Shown: positions 25,301 to 40,300 of the stretch, piece after piece | How the letters are laid out: every line of letters starts with the position of its first letter | How positions within the stretch are numbered: position 1 is the first letter of the stretch | Origin: Candidatus Obscuribacterales bacterium | GTDB lineage: Bacteria > Cyanobacteriota > Vampirovibrionia > Obscuribacterales > Obscuribacteraceae | NCBI GenBank assembly: GCA_019637435.1 | Contig: JAHBVO010000006.1 | Coordinates: 605,636 to 669,635, forward strand | Direction of reading: 5' to 3' | Length of the DNA stretch: 64,000 nucleotides | The notes under the pieces: generated by a model | The model's input: only the letters and a program-made list of their open reading frames with translations | Database searches by the model: none | Told to the model about the DNA's origin: nothing | Made by a program: the position numbers and the translations under genes

Positions 25301-28300
25301 GCGAAAACCAGAGAGACAGCGGTCACAGCGCTCGGAGTAGTGGGTGGAAAACAGGCACTGAAAGATGCAGGTCTGGAAGTCTCTTCCTATAGCACTGACG
25401 GTGACATCAATAGATACAGACTCTACGATCCCAAAGGAACCTACTATAGGTTCCAAGAATTCAAGGACCGCGATGGTGTTCTGCTCGAACAAATCTACAG
25501 AGGAAATGAAGCGGAGCTGTTCGTGGATTGGAAACGAGGTCCTGATGGTTCGGTACAACTCAGCGCCGTTCGAGACACCGTAAGAAAACCTCCATTCGGA
25601 GCACAGTTCGGATACGACGGCAATTACGACTTCAGTTACGAGGGCGGATACAAGAACGGAATCCGCTCGCTGAACGAGAAGGAAGCCGAGGCATTCAAAG
25701 CTCAGTACGACGAGCTGAGGCACAATGGCGACTTCTACACCCTCGGTCAGAACGATGGTTTTCACGAGCTTCCCGCTCCGGTCGAAGACTTTTCTCCTCC
25801 TGCGGCAGACACCGCTGGCGATATCACAGCGCCGGAACGCGGAATCGATACAAAGGCGGAAGAAGCAGTCGAAATACTAGATAAACTGAAGCAAATGGCT
25901 ATCGGGCCACCGCCGAATACCCAAGCGCAAGACCAGCTCATCAGCATTGGAGGGGTTACCGGTCCACAAAACCGCGACAGATTACTGGCTCGAAACATAG
26001 AGGCTGTCGATGGACTCATCGCGCAGCTCAAACGCCAGGACTCGCCTTCCAGATTCGCGGCGATGCGACGTTTGGAGAGTGCGCTAAAACCATCTGAGGG
26101 TCAAGAGTCCGTTGCAGAGCAGCTCCAAGATGCTCGTATCGAACAACTGATGAACGGAGCCGGTCCGGAATCATCGGCCGAAGAGTTGGTTAGACTACAA
26201 ACCCGACTAGTGGAGCAACTAGAACTCGCCCGCGAAAGTAACGATCAGAAAACCGCAGTCAAGCTGCACGACAAAATGCTATGGGTAGGAACAGCCCACG
26301 CTATCGCGCAGCTAAACGAGCTAGATCCAGCATCAACAGATACGGCGGCTCGATCACGAGAGCTTGTAAACAAGCTATTCGTGGAAGCGCAAAAGGGCAA
26401 TAAACATGCTCAGACAGCGATGGCTCTCTTAGCTCGCGATGGACAATCCGATACGCAAGAGAAGATTCAGGCGCTTGCTTCAAGAGACGGGAAAATAGGA
26501 CTTGCCACTCCTGACCTCAAGAATCTATCGCCGGATCAGCGTCTGGCGATATCCAAGATTGCGACGAATCTTATTCAGCGAAAAGTAAGAGCCACCGGGG
26601 GTGATATCACAGAGGCGGAGGCCCTTGCTGTCACCAGCGCATACAATGAAGCCAACGTCAGAGGAGATAGTGATACCGCCAGGTCCATGCTGGATACCCT
26701 GGATCTCGCATTATCGCGAAATGTAAAAGAGTCGGGAGAAGGTAGGACCGATAGGCAAATTACGGTCGAAGCTATAAGCGAGTTACTGAAAACGAGCATC
26801 GGCAATGATCAGCAGCTCCGCGATCGATACCTGACTTTCGCAGACAGCGCCCAACTCAACAATGACCTTCCCGCACTACGAGAACGATCCGCCACCAGAG
26901 ATGAAGCAGCGATGTATCTCCTGGCGGGCATCGCGTCGAGCGCCAAGGGTGATGCTTCGAGCACCGCCAGCGGTGAGTTGCTCGACTTGGCCCAAAATGA
27001 GAGTCTTCGTGAACTGGCAATGAAAGCTGCAATCGATGCGAAAAACGCTGAGACGGGAGACAGGGGCGACGCCACCAATCTGTTCAGAGCCATGGCGGAA
27101 CAAGGAACTGTTCCCGAGTCGGTAAAAACATTGCTTCACTGGAAGCTAGGCTCATCGGACCCGTCGGACAGAACACAGGGCGCGAGAGCACTAGTGTCTA
27201 TCGCAGATCGATGGACCGAGCAGGACGTCGCCCAGATAAAAGACAACATGAGTCAGGAGCTGGCGCAAGCTGCGTCGGAACTACCAGACGGCGTAGACGA
27301 AAAGCATGTCGCTTCTATTCGAGAAGGACTGGCAACAACGCTGAAGAACGAATCCAGTGAGGCATCGGCGAAGGAAGTAGCAGTCCAGGCACTCGCTAAC
27401 CTTGAAGGTGAAGAACTTCTGCTCGACGCAACGAAACAAGAAGCATTGGGTCTCAAAGCGGAGAAAGATGGCGACAAAACGACTCTGATCGACTCGAACG
27501 GCACCAGATACAAATTCTCAAGGACCGGAGATGGTTCAGTTCGTCTTGATAGATTGGAGCGCTCGGACAAGAGCTACCGTGAAAACAAATACAACGAAAA
27601 CGGTGATTTCATCGGAGCGGAAGAGGTCACGGAAAGTGGCGGCAAGCTGAAACTCGACGGTGACAATAGAGGTGTCGAAGTTCGCAAGCCGAACGGAGAG
27701 TTCATCAAGATACAATCCGGAACTGACGGGAAGCCATCAGGCGTAGTCGATAGCAACGGCAACGGATGGTTCTCGAAAGATGGTGGCACCTCGTGGACTA
27801 GAAGAGTCACGGGAGAAAAAGCATTCGGAGAACCGCTTCTCTCTCCCGATGGATCACTCCGTTTCCACAGCGGAGAGCATCAACTCGATGTATTGCAAAA
27901 ACCAGATGGCACCATAGAGAGTGTCGACCATAAACGTCATGAGACGACGGCAATCGGTCCAGATGGTGTCTCCATCACACGCAACGCAGCAGGAAAAGTC
28001 GTCCGGACAAGAGACGCTGATGGAAATGAAAACCTCTACAGCTGGTCCCGAGATAACAAGACCCTGCTGGGCGTCATGGACAAGACAGGAATGTGGAAGA
28101 GCGATGATGGAATTCGCTGGAACCGTCTGGGATCTCCGGGTTACACCACGACCGGAACTCGCTCTGTGGATGAAAGCGGTCAATATCACGTCTTCGAAAA
28201 CGGTCCTCAAGGCAGGAAAGAGACTATTACGGGGTTGGACGGTTCGAAGACCGTCAACCGTCCAGATGGTAGTAGCGAAATTTACAATCGGAGAGGAGAG

Positions 28301-31300
28301 AAGTTCACTGTCCGCCACGAAGGGTCCCCCTCTCATCTCGCTGAACTCGATGATCCAAGCGGGCTGAAGTGGAAATCTGCTGATGGCAAAACGTTCACAT
28401 TGATGGATGGCGATGAGCCGTCGGACGTCACAGCGACTATCGAGCTACAGCGCGACGGCACCTTGAAGAGAACCATTTCGGAAGAGAGTAGAGAATCTGC
28501 TGCGGAAAGAGGACTGGCAGTCGACGTAGTCTCGAAACCCGATGGAATTAGCATCTCTAGAGACACGCAGGGACGAATCACGGAGATGACCGGAGTCGGT
28601 GGCGAGAAATCGACGATCACCTACGATGAAAGCGACCCTCAAAAGATCAAGCTCCTCAAAACCGTGCACCCGGACGGTCGGGTCGAAGAGATACAGCAGA
28701 CATCGGACGGCAAGTGGAGACAGCTGTTCAAAGATTCGGTCACTTCAGCCCCGCACGATGCGACGAGGGAGCACATTCAAGCCGACAGGATAACATTCGA
28801 TCAGAGTACCGGCGAGCTCACATTCCTCTCCAATGGTGCATCGAAGGTCGAAGTCTCGAGAGACGTCACAGGTCGCCGGTACAACTTGCCCTGGACTTCT
28901 CAGACGACGGAAGCTCAGAAGCACAACTACGACAAGCTGGTCAGAACCCTGGATAGAGGTATACGGGGTTATAGAGATGTCGGTGAAAGTCTTCGACTGG
29001 AAGACACGTGGTCAGGCGATGGGAGTAGAGAATCGGTCCAGTGGAGTACGACTGGTGACGTATCGAGCGAGCGTACCGTCCACAACCTCGACGGATCTGT
29101 GGCCAAGATAGACGCTCTCGGCAGAGTTACCGGTGTCTCCGGTCTTGCCAACGACGCATCGATCGATGTCAAATACGGTGACAACGGTGAAGTAACTCTC
29201 AGGGACTCATCAGGACAGCTCTGGGAATCGAAGGATGGTCGTGTATTCCACAATCCCGAGACCAACGTTACTCTCAGAGGGGAGCTGTTCGTAGGGAAAG
29301 ACGGCAAGTTCGGATTCGATCTCAACGGCGGAGCCAGGATGACGCGAGATGTCTCTAGCCGAGAGACTATTTTCTCACCGCCCGAGATGTTCCGACAGCC
29401 GAGACTGAGTCCACCGGAAGCTCAGGTTGCCGGCGTCGTTCTGAAAGACTCGGGAGAGCGCCTCGAACTGGACGGAAATGGTCTGGTTATAGCCACCCAG
29501 ACGAACAACGGCCGAAGGATCATTGCCACTAGAGACGGTGCCGGTAATCTGACATCGGCAAAGGTGATGGTCGGAGATCAGGTAGCTAGAACCTATACAA
29601 ACACGAATGGACAGTGGAGTCTCGACGGTACTCCGATGAGAAAAGGCGCGCAAGCAAGCCTTGATCGTAACGGTGACTTCTTCGTCTTCGAAGACGACAT
29701 CGATAGAAAGCCAGATTTCGTGCAACGGCTGGATGGAACCCGAATCGAGAAATCGGAATCATTCGACATTCCGAACGGCTCGAAATACGTCGTAGAAAGT
29801 CCGAGTGGAGAGATATCAGAGTTCCACTTCAGAAGAGGAGGAGCCGAACCTGTCCTCATCATGGAAGGTGGAAGAGTTCAGCAAGATGGAACGATTCAGT
29901 TCCCCACAAAGATAATTAAGCTGCCCGATTCCAACAATACCTACTCCGTAATCAAGAATGACCGCGATGGTGATCAACCCGCAGGCAAGACGTGGACAGG
30001 CGAGATTCGTTTCGACGCCTACACTGGATCGACCTATTCATCAGGTAAATATCCTGATTCCCCCGCGAAGACGGAGGTGCGAACTTCAGACGGATGGACG
30101 TTCGATCCTGCTTCCAGTGACAAGACCCAAAGGAAATTAGAGCCGAACGGCGCAATCTTGCTCCGCAAACCGACCGGAGAGCTCTATGAAGCCAGTCGAC
30201 CGGACGGAGTCAATCTGTCTGCAGATCGGAATTCGAACGGTATGGTCGACACAGTCACATTCAGGAATGACTTGGCTAAGACGACGGAGCAATACAAAAC
30301 ATCCGACGGTAAACACTGGACAAGAACAGTAACCGATGGAACAGGTAAAGCTGTTACGGACGAGTTCGAAGGGAGCGTCTCGGTCTCCCGAAATGGTGAC
30401 GTAACAATTCGGAAGGCAGATGGAAGCCTGGAGCGCAGATTAGCATCAGGCGCTGCCATCAAATTCGACGCCACCACAGGCGAAGCCACCGTTGACAGAC
30501 CAGGGGAAGTCAAAGTCGGGAATCAATCTCACGGTAAGACTCTTCACATCGGCGGCTTCGGGGCGAACGGACAACCCAACAAGATCTTCAATGGAGATGG
30601 AACCTACTCGGCGACGTCGGATGGAATTAGCTGGAGGAAGTACGATGGTCAGGGAAGTCCGATAGGCGAACCATTCAAGCAGACAGTCGAATTCAACCTG
30701 GAGACAGGAAATCTCAAAGTCACGAAGATGGATGGCTCAAACCCTCCCAGACCGGTGAGAGTAGAGAGCATCAACGGAGACGGCACCCATAGGATTTTAG
30801 AAAACGTAGGTCTGGGTGATCAACTAGACTTGCGCGTGACGAGCGAGTCCAATGAATACGGAGAAGTCATCACTCACAAGTACGAAGGTGGTGCGAAAAA
30901 GGGCACGCATGTTCAGAACAAAGATGGAACGTACAAGGACTTTATTGTCTACAAATCTCAGGGACGGGAGCAGATGCTGCTGTCTGGCTTCAAGGACTCC
31001 TACGGACGGCAGACCGAGATAAATTGGATAACTCAGAATGGTAGACCGACAGTCGCATCTTATACAGATGAATATGGCGACAAATGGCAGCTTTACAATG
31101 ACAACAAATACCGAAGAAAGACGGACAACGGTCCCCCGGGTCCAAAAGTTCACGGAGGAAAAGTCTTCGTAAACCGCGAAGGTCAGCTCGAGATGATGAT
31201 GAAAACCAGCTCGAACCTGACGGCACTCGATGGCGATAACACAACGGTCAATGTCCGTATCGCACGTGGTATCGAAGGCGATATCATCACGCAATTCCAA

Positions 31301-34300
31301 GAGCATGGCGGTATCACTGTCAAGGGTCGCGAGAATGTTGTCGAACGAACCATCAGGGCTGACGGAGCTGTCCACCAGTTCAGCTACAGCAGAGAGAAAG
31401 GTCTTATCAAGCTGGACCGCTATGGTCAGCCGAACATCAATCAGATAACCGAAGGCGATTCAAACTCGAGCGAGAAATGGGATCTGATCTACCTCAAGTA
31501 TGGTCATAACCAGGAAAAGCAAGAGTGGAAGCCGATGCGCTGGAAGAGCAGCGCCAATGGGAAGGAGATGGATGCATTCTGGCGCTTGGATCAGCTCACA
31601 GGCGACATGAGTTGGTTCAATTCCAATATGAGCCACCAGCACTATTCATTGGCTGGCGGCTGGGACAAACTTCATGGAGGAGAGCACCTTCGAAAAGAAG
31701 CAGATGAAATCGCCAATGTTTTCGAGAAGTGGTGGATTTCAAACTACGCTTTCTCTTCGGCAAGTCGATATTCCGATTTAAAATCGCACCTGGAGCCGCT
31801 CACCGGCGACCAGATGCAGATGATGCAGTACTACCTGCATAATCACGAAGGAAAACCGGACCTACGACAGAAAGTCGATGAGCTGTGGAGCGGTTGGGAA
31901 CACGACACCTTAGAAGGTCATCTCGATAGGACTGCTCACACCAGAGATACGGATGAGGCTGAAAGAGCCGACGTCAGAATAAGATCGGCACTGGCTGAGA
32001 TGAGCACATACTCTCAGAGGATTCAGACCAGTCAGACCAGAGCCCTCGAAAAAGAGGTTCGAGACTCTCTGGGCGCGTTGAACCAGACTCAGTTGGAGCT
32101 GCTGCAAATCGCCCACAACGGCGGCAACAAAGACGCCCCGACACTATTGCAAGAGATCCAGGAGCACCCCAGATGGAAGAATGCTCCAGAGATTCACCAG
32201 AAAGCTCTGAAACTCTATCTGGAGAAAGGCAAAGACGAGCGGACGCCCAAAGAAGAAGCCGAACTCATGGCACTGGCACTGCAGTACACGGCACCAGGCG
32301 TCGGTCGCAACAGACATATGCAGTATGCTCCGGTCTCCCTCACACAGCGATTAGAGTATTTCAGAGAGTTTTCTGCGGCTGACAGATCCAGTGATGAAGC
32401 CAGAACCTACTTCAGAGAAGAGATGGGTGGAGGGGCACTACTGGAGCAAGCCTTCGTACGCGAGCATCAGCGTACAGGAAATCCGGAAGACCCCAATTCA
32501 TACAATTACCAGAACGGATTCTTCAAGGTAGCAGACTGGGATCCAAATCGACTGATGACGATCGGGCGAGACTACATGCTCGACGGCAAGATGCGAGCAA
32601 CCACCATTATAGAAGAAGGAAACTACCTCTTCGGAGCCTCGAGAGCGAGCATCGAAGACACCTTCGCGCAGATGACTCCGGACGATCGAGCACGTTTGAG
32701 ACGCGGTCTCGAAATGCACATGATTATAAATGACAAGATCGAAGTTACAGCGGAAGAAAAAGCCGCAGTACAAGCGCTTCTCGATCCATCGAACACTTCG
32801 GCTGAGGCGAAGAAAGCTCGAGACGACTACGAATACTTCACCGACCTCAACACCAAAGCCCATGATTGGTCGACATTCGGACGAGATCGACGTCAGACGG
32901 AATACGTCAGCCTGGCATCGGGAGCAGGATTCAGTCATGACATGGGCGAGGCCACAGTATCGACCATGTGGTGGAATGCTGACAAAGAAACCCACATGAG
33001 TCAAGTCGAGAACATGGACAGAGAGAGTTTCGATCTGTTCATGTCAGATAGAGCGTTGAGAGCGCTCAACGCTGACTTCATGAAAGAAAATTTCTCTGGA
33101 TACACGCGTGGTGATGCAGCCCTGAAGCTATTCAGTGACAAGCTAGCATACGCTGACAGCCTGGAGAAGATGTCGGTTGACGACCTCGCGAGACTCTTAC
33201 CGGGAACACTGGAGCTATCGAAGCCAGAGCTCGATGAATTTATGCGAACGCGAGCTCTCGATAGAATAATCGCAGAAGGTGCGACAATTCAGCGCTCCAT
33301 CAATAAGGGAAGAGAGCTGGAAAAAGGCATCACAGATGGTGCTGAGATAGCACGCAAGATAGAAGCAGGCTCGCTATCGGAAGCAGGTCTTGGAGACGCA
33401 GACAAAATCGCGCTCGATCTGTTCAAGGCACATAGAGACGGCAAACTGACCGATGCACAAAAGCAAGCACTAGAAGCACTCCATGTAGACAACGGAAGAA
33501 CTCTGTCGCAGCGACTGGCCAAAGGTAAGGAAGTAGCTGACAGAGTGGAAACCAATCCATCTGCAGAAAGTGGACTTTCAGACGCAGATAGAACGTTGCT
33601 GCAACTATTTCGAAGCTCTGAAAAAGGAGAACTCGATGCTCAGAACAAATCCGATCTGCAACTCTTCCAGGCGAAGAAGAGCGATGCGAAAGAATCGGCA
33701 CTAAAAGAATTCCGAGATCATCAACAAACACTCAAGCTCGTGGATGAACTTCACGAAGGAAGAGATCTCGCTCGCGACATCAATGAAGGACGACTGCTTG
33801 CCGAAGCAATCCAGAGTGGCAAGGCGGTTAGCAGTCGACTCGGTGGTCTATCCGGTCAGGCCAGGACCGATGCAATTGCCGCCTTGTCTGCAGCAGATCG
33901 CGCCAGCCTCAGAACATTCGAGCGTTCCGAAGCAGGCAAGATGATCGAGAGCGAGCGAATGCAGATCGAGTTGCACAAGGCTCGGCAAAACGGCAGTCTG
34001 GGAGCACATAGACAGGGACTTCTCACGCAATTCGAGAGCTGGCAGAGAACGACCGGAGAAAAGCTCGCTGCCGAATTCGATCAAGGCAAAGCAGTCAATG
34101 AGAGACTGCTCAAGCGAAACCCAGCCGATAGACACAAAGCTAGGACAGAGCTCTCTCCTGAAGATCGCCATGCCCTCGATACTTTCAACAGCTTGGAATC
34201 AGCAAGGAAACTTCAAGCCGATATCAACAGTGGTAGAGAGCTCTCGCTGAGTCTCGAAAGCGGTGCTTCCAGTGCTCAATTGACAGACCAGCAAAAGTAT

Positions 34301-37300
34301 CAGCTGGCGCTATTCGACCAGTACAAAGCCGCCAATCTCTCTCAATCTCAGACCGAAGCACTCGGCAAAATTCAGAGTATAGATGCATTCAGAGACGGAT
34401 CTGAAATAGAGAAACTCGATGAAGGCAAGATGCAGCGCCTGGATAAACTCGAGTCTCTGGCGACATACAGGGAAGACAAAACCGGATTGAAATCTTTCCT
34501 CGATGGAAGGGAAGCGGCACTGGAGTTGCGAGCAGCAGGTACGGCCGACAGACGAGAAGCATTGTTGAAACAATGGGAAAGTACCGCCGATGGTGCCGAC
34601 AAACTTCAGGCGTTGGAACAATACAGAAGCGCCGTCTACGATCTAACGCAAAACAATGTCAGAAGAAGCATATTCGAGGTTCTCGAAGACAACACAGGAA
34701 ATCGTGATGCCGTCTTCAACGCGATCGAAAATATGTCAGCTCCAGAGCGACATGCCTATGCCACCAATGCTGAGGTAGAGATAACGGTCAACGGAGAGAC
34801 CAAGACCGTCAAATTCAAAGACTATCTCGATTCTAAAATCAACGATGAGTTTACCAGAACGACTGGACGCAATCATTCCAAGAGTACTAACCAGGATGCG
34901 GTCAAGGCTGCAAAACATCTGCTCGATCAGATTGAACACAATCCTGACCACAAGCCAGAGAAAGATATCGTATTCGCGCTATTCGAGCTGGAAGCCCGAC
35001 CTGGAACCACAAGAAAGGACACGATCGAAGCACTGCACAAAGCTTTCAACGGTCCCCATGCCGCAGAACTTCGAGCCCGCCTGGATAACTCGCCAGGCAA
35101 CAGCAGCTACGATCCGAAATTTGCGGCGGCTTTCGAAGCAGCCGTCAAGTCATCGTTCCCAATGCCACATACAACGACCGGCGGTCGAGGCAAGGATAGC
35201 AAACCTAAGTGGAATGCTGAATCTTGGAATGCTCATGTTCAAGAGAAGTACATAGATCCGGTCATCAAGAATGGTCACGTCTCCCTTGAGACGCTAAGAG
35301 AGCTTCACTCCTCTACCGGAGCAGCAGAGGCAATTCTGCAACTCAACAAAGAATCGCTCGCTCATTTGAAGGCCACTGAAGGAGACAAACTAGAGCAGTT
35401 CTTGAGTGGAGTCTTCAGCGACGATCAACTCACTCTAGTACAAAAAGTACTTGAGCAAGGCGAGGTCCGGGTCGAAGACAAGCTATTCGCGCTACAGGCA
35501 GGTGTCCTACCCAGAGAGCAACTGAGAGATGTTCTTTCCGAGATCAGATCGCAGACTCAGAGAATGGAAGTCGCCGACGGCTACGCGGAAAAATATGGTG
35601 GCACAGCCATGCAGGCCATGCTCGACTTCGCACCTCCGAAAGACCAGGGAGCAGTAAGAGCGGCACTCCACTACAGAACGTGGACGAACTTAGATCATCA
35701 GACCAATATAAGAGACCACATCAACACGGTAAACAACTGGGACAACTGGACCTATGACGGTTCAGACGAGCTCCTCGTCAATTCTGGTATCCAGGCAGGG
35801 GAGAGAATCCAGCAGGCGAACACGGCATATGAAACGTTATCGGAGGCAGAGTTTGCCAGACTAGAAAGTAATGTCTGGAAGGCGGGCGACTCGCACATTC
35901 GCTCGCAAGAAGAATTCGCAGAGATGGCTACGGATGGTGCCATCATGGCAGCGGCAGCAGCATTGACTGTATTTTCGGGAGGAACTCTCGGACCTGTAAT
36001 GATCGCTTCGTTCACGCTCATGGCCGCCGCGGCCAAGATGGGCGGCAAGGCCATGCTGATGGGAGACAATTACGACGCCACCATGCAGCAGATCCGTCGA
36101 GATCTTGCGATGGGCGCAATTAATGGTTTCACCGCAGTCGTAGGGCCGGGAGAGCTTCTAGCCATGACCCGACTTGGTGGCGCGGCAGCTCAAACGGCAG
36201 CCACCAAAGTTATGACTCATGCGATGTTCGAAGGCATGGAAGCGACGACCAAAGCAGCTATCCAGAAAGAGTTGGCACTGGCTGTGCGGAAAGGTGTTCA
36301 ACAGGGAATTCTCTCCGGGGTAGCAGGTCAAGCAGACAACAAGATCATCGAACAGGCATTGAAGAACCTGGTCACCAAAAAGCTTCTCACACCAGAGATG
36401 GCTCTCAAAGCAAGAGGTCTGATACAGACGGAACTAACCAATGCCATCATCAGCAATGGCAAGAGCTTCCTCATGAGAGAAGCCCTGGCTGGAGGAGCAG
36501 CACTGGTCAGTGGAGAAGTCGGCACTGTAGCGATGACCACAACGGACCTGTACTTCCAGGGAAAGCTGACTTTCGAAGGCTTCATGGACGGCTCCAACTT
36601 CACCGAAGAGAATATGAAGATGTTCCGAGATGCGAGCATTCGCGGCATCGGTGGAGCCCTGACCGGTCACATGGCCGGTCGTGCAAGTGCGTTGGGAATG
36701 GGCGCCGGCAGAATTCAGAAACTGATGGGAGACCAAGCAGCAGGGCTCTACTCTGTCACCAAGGCTGGTGGCATCATGATGACCACCATGACAGCAACCA
36801 ACATATTGACCGAAAATGCCATCGCATCGCTCGACGGAAAAGTCTATGACGGTCAGGGCATGATGACCCAGACACTGATGGCAGGATGGGCCCCATTCTT
36901 CCAGCAGATGCGCGGCATGAAAGAGATGTTCTTGCCGGGACGAGGTCCGTCCTTCGCACTCGGGTTTGCCCCCCGACAGGCATTCGGTGCCGGCGAATCC
37001 GTCACCGGAAAACCCACGCACAACCACGCTGCAATCGAATACACGCAACCGAGGCTTCAGGATGCTGACTTCACGGGTCGCGCCGCGGTCATCGAAGATG
37101 GCAACGGGACAATAAAAGGTGGTGGTCTGGTAGAGCTGAAAGGAAAGAACACCAACATTGAAATCAATGCACCAAAAGACGGTGACCCGTTGGTCGTTGT
37201 AGTTGCCGATCCAGAAGCAGCGCGCAATCTCAAGATCCATCCGGACAGTGGTCCGGTGAAGATTGTGGTTCCCGAGGGGTTTGCACTTCCTCCCCAATTC

Positions 37301-40300
37301 GCAGCGGAAGTTTCCAGACGCATGGGAGACAATAGCGCTGAGTACTTCAAACTGGGCGGCGACGGATCTTTGAACCGTGTAGAAGATCTCGCCCAACCTC
37401 TTATAGAAGCGATGGCAGCACGGAATCCGGAGCTACCGCAGCAATGGAGCGCCAATCGAGATCTCAGTGCAAGTGAAGCACGACAGTTGCGAGAACAATA
37501 TGCTGAGTCTCTAGGTCCACTCCTGGAACCGAAAATTGCAGAGCAATTCGTGGACACGATGGCGAAGGCTCTGGAAAGCAACGACCCTGCCCTTCGAAAA
37601 GTCGTAGCAGACTTCCAGAAAGCCGACATGGATTATCTGTCGGCGCGAGACGGTTTACTCATCAAAGTAGTCGGAAATGAAGTCAGCACCGATGCAGACT
37701 TCTCCGAAGCGGGGTTGATGCGCTTAGCAGCAGGAGATCCGGAGAAGGTTGCTGCAGTTCAGGAATTTGTCAAAGCGAGAGAAGCGAGGGCTGAGGCTTC
37801 TCGTCCGCTAAAAGAGACAATGGATGCGCGCATGGAAGTTGTTCAACAAGCCATCAACGACTTCGCTGCCGAGCACGGAATTCCACCTATCAAGCTGCAG
37901 CGTTATGGAGAGGTTCAGGTAGGCAGCGCAGCTTACAGAGACGGGGAAATAAAGATAAGGAACGAGCATCTGCTCGATCCCGCCAAGCTCGTGGAGGCGA
38001 CCTTCCACGAACTCACTCACGCGAAGCAAGACAGCGATATACTGCGCTTGATTGCCGATGATCTGGGACTAACCGGCAAACCGCTCGATGCCGCAGCCAT
38101 AGACACTGTGATGGGCGAGTATGCCAAGCGCACCGGGCACGATGGTCCGAGCGCACGACCACCAGCGGTTGACGATTCGACCAATCCATCGGATCCGAGG
38201 CAGGTCTGGCGGAGCTTCGTCGAGAATGCACTCTCTGAACACAGATCTCCGCTCGATGCCACCACGCGCACAAGAGCGCAAAAAATGGTGGAAGGCTTCG
38301 CAGCCGTAGCCAGAGATCAATCTCGCACAGACGCTCAAATTAACGGTGACTTCAGTGTAGTCAACTCGAAAATGAATCAACTTGATCTTCCTAACGGAGG
38401 TCAAAGACTGCTTGCCGCCCTGAAGAATGCTGACCAGACATTACTACGACACCTGTTTAACGACGGACAATTGCCTGCCGAAGTTCGGCAGCTTGCCCAA
38501 CAGCTCCCTGATGCTACGCGCCTCAACGATCCCGTGCTCGAGCAGAAAGCACAGGAGCTATTGCGCCCGCTGCTGAAGAAGAGAGCTATCGATCTGAACG
38601 CGGAGAAAGAGCGAAGCTACAACAATTACGTCACTGCCGCCCACGAGACGGAAGCTCTTCTTGCCGACCAGCTGACAAGATCGCTATCCAGGGCTCGCTT
38701 TAAAGACCAGGGACCGATGCGCCTGGGCATGGGTATCGATACACCGGATGTGGTGGCACGAGATGGCGCTCCTGCGGGCAGGGACTTGGCGCAGGCAACT
38801 GACACTGTCGATTCAGCTCGTAAGAGCTCCGACACAAGGAAAACCGAGATTCTCGGAATACTCAAGGTCGACGACCAGAAACAAGCGATTGAACGCCTGT
38901 TCAAGACTCTAGACGATAGGTTAGCGTCAGGAGAAGTGGATCCTTCTACCGCCATCGAGCTACATGACTTGATGTCCAGGGGAGCCAAAGCCGGACGGAT
39001 TATGACGCCCGAAACTCTGGATATGCTCTCGAGGCTCACCAAAGATCAGGCTGGAGACATTCTCAACTATAAACCTGCCGATCTGATAGAAGTCCTGAAC
39101 ACTGGTGCGGTGAAACCCGACACCCTGGCTGCACAACTTGCTGATGTCGACACATTCACACGTACGATGGCGGACGTGAAACGAAACCTGGACATGGTAA
39201 AAGCGTCGAAAGCAGAGCGGAACTATAGCCAGGCCGAGCGCGTTCAGAGAATCGCTGACGAGCGGCAGAGACAAACACTCTCAGAGATGTTCCGTTCTAC
39301 CGAAATTTCCGAAGCCTGTTTCGAGAAAGTCCTCAACAGACTCTCAGGCAAATCATCCGGTGACCCCAAGTTCGATGCTGCCCTATCACCGGAAACAGTG
39401 GCACGACTCGCAAGTAGCAATAGCCAAACCGATCACCTCATGCTCAGACATGCGGCATCTCTCACAGATGCCATCTCTAGAGGAGAGCTGCATCGTCCCA
39501 TGGAGACAGTTTCGAGCTTCCTGGAGACAAGCCCCCAGGCGGCAGCCTACACCGCGCTCCTGGTCAAATCGCCGAATCTGTCCGATGCTCAGGTGACTGG
39601 ACTTTTAAGAGATCTGGCTCATGCAGGTTCGAAAGACGCGGCGAATACTCTTGTAGTCAGCCACTATGAGCTGAACAACAAGAATCCGAAACTGCACCAG
39701 AAACTCCTTCAGATAACGGATGCAGATCTGCGGAATAAGCTTACCAATGCAACTGCGTTCGGTCACTTGAGCGAAACCCTTCTGGCAAGAATTACAGAAG
39801 CCCAAGCCAAGAACCCAGAAGTGGGGGGTCTCATAGTAGATCTACTTGCTGATCAGTCGAGAGATACCAACCGAGTCGGCGTGATCGAAAAGATGCTGGA
39901 TAGAGGCATCGACGCCACCACCATTCGAAAAGTGAGAGCCGGACTCGCAGAGGGCACGGTCAACCTGAAGAGTGTCGAGGCTATCATCTCTGCCGACGGA
40001 GCTGTTCAAGAACTAGCTATGAGCCTGCTTGGCTCAGGCAAGATAACCGATGGGGCGCTTATCTCAAGAATAGCCAGCGACCGAGACGCTGTTTCGATAG
40101 CGAGGATTATCGAAGCCGGAAACATTACCGAAGAGCAGTTCAAGAGCCTTCTCAATCTCAAGGGCGATCATGATTTGAGCTTAAGAGCGCTGCTTCGGGC
40201 CGAGGCCGCGTCCCCCGGCACGATGAAGGCTGGCGAGCTGGATACGCTGCTTTCTGATCCTCAGAAAGCTTTCGAACGCTCTCTTCAAGTAGACCCGCAG

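Noticed and set aside
36434..37396. 320-codon minus-strand frame inside the giant gene
   Set aside because: It lies opposite well-structured coding sequence and its protein has no coherent domain pattern; typical antisense shadow.
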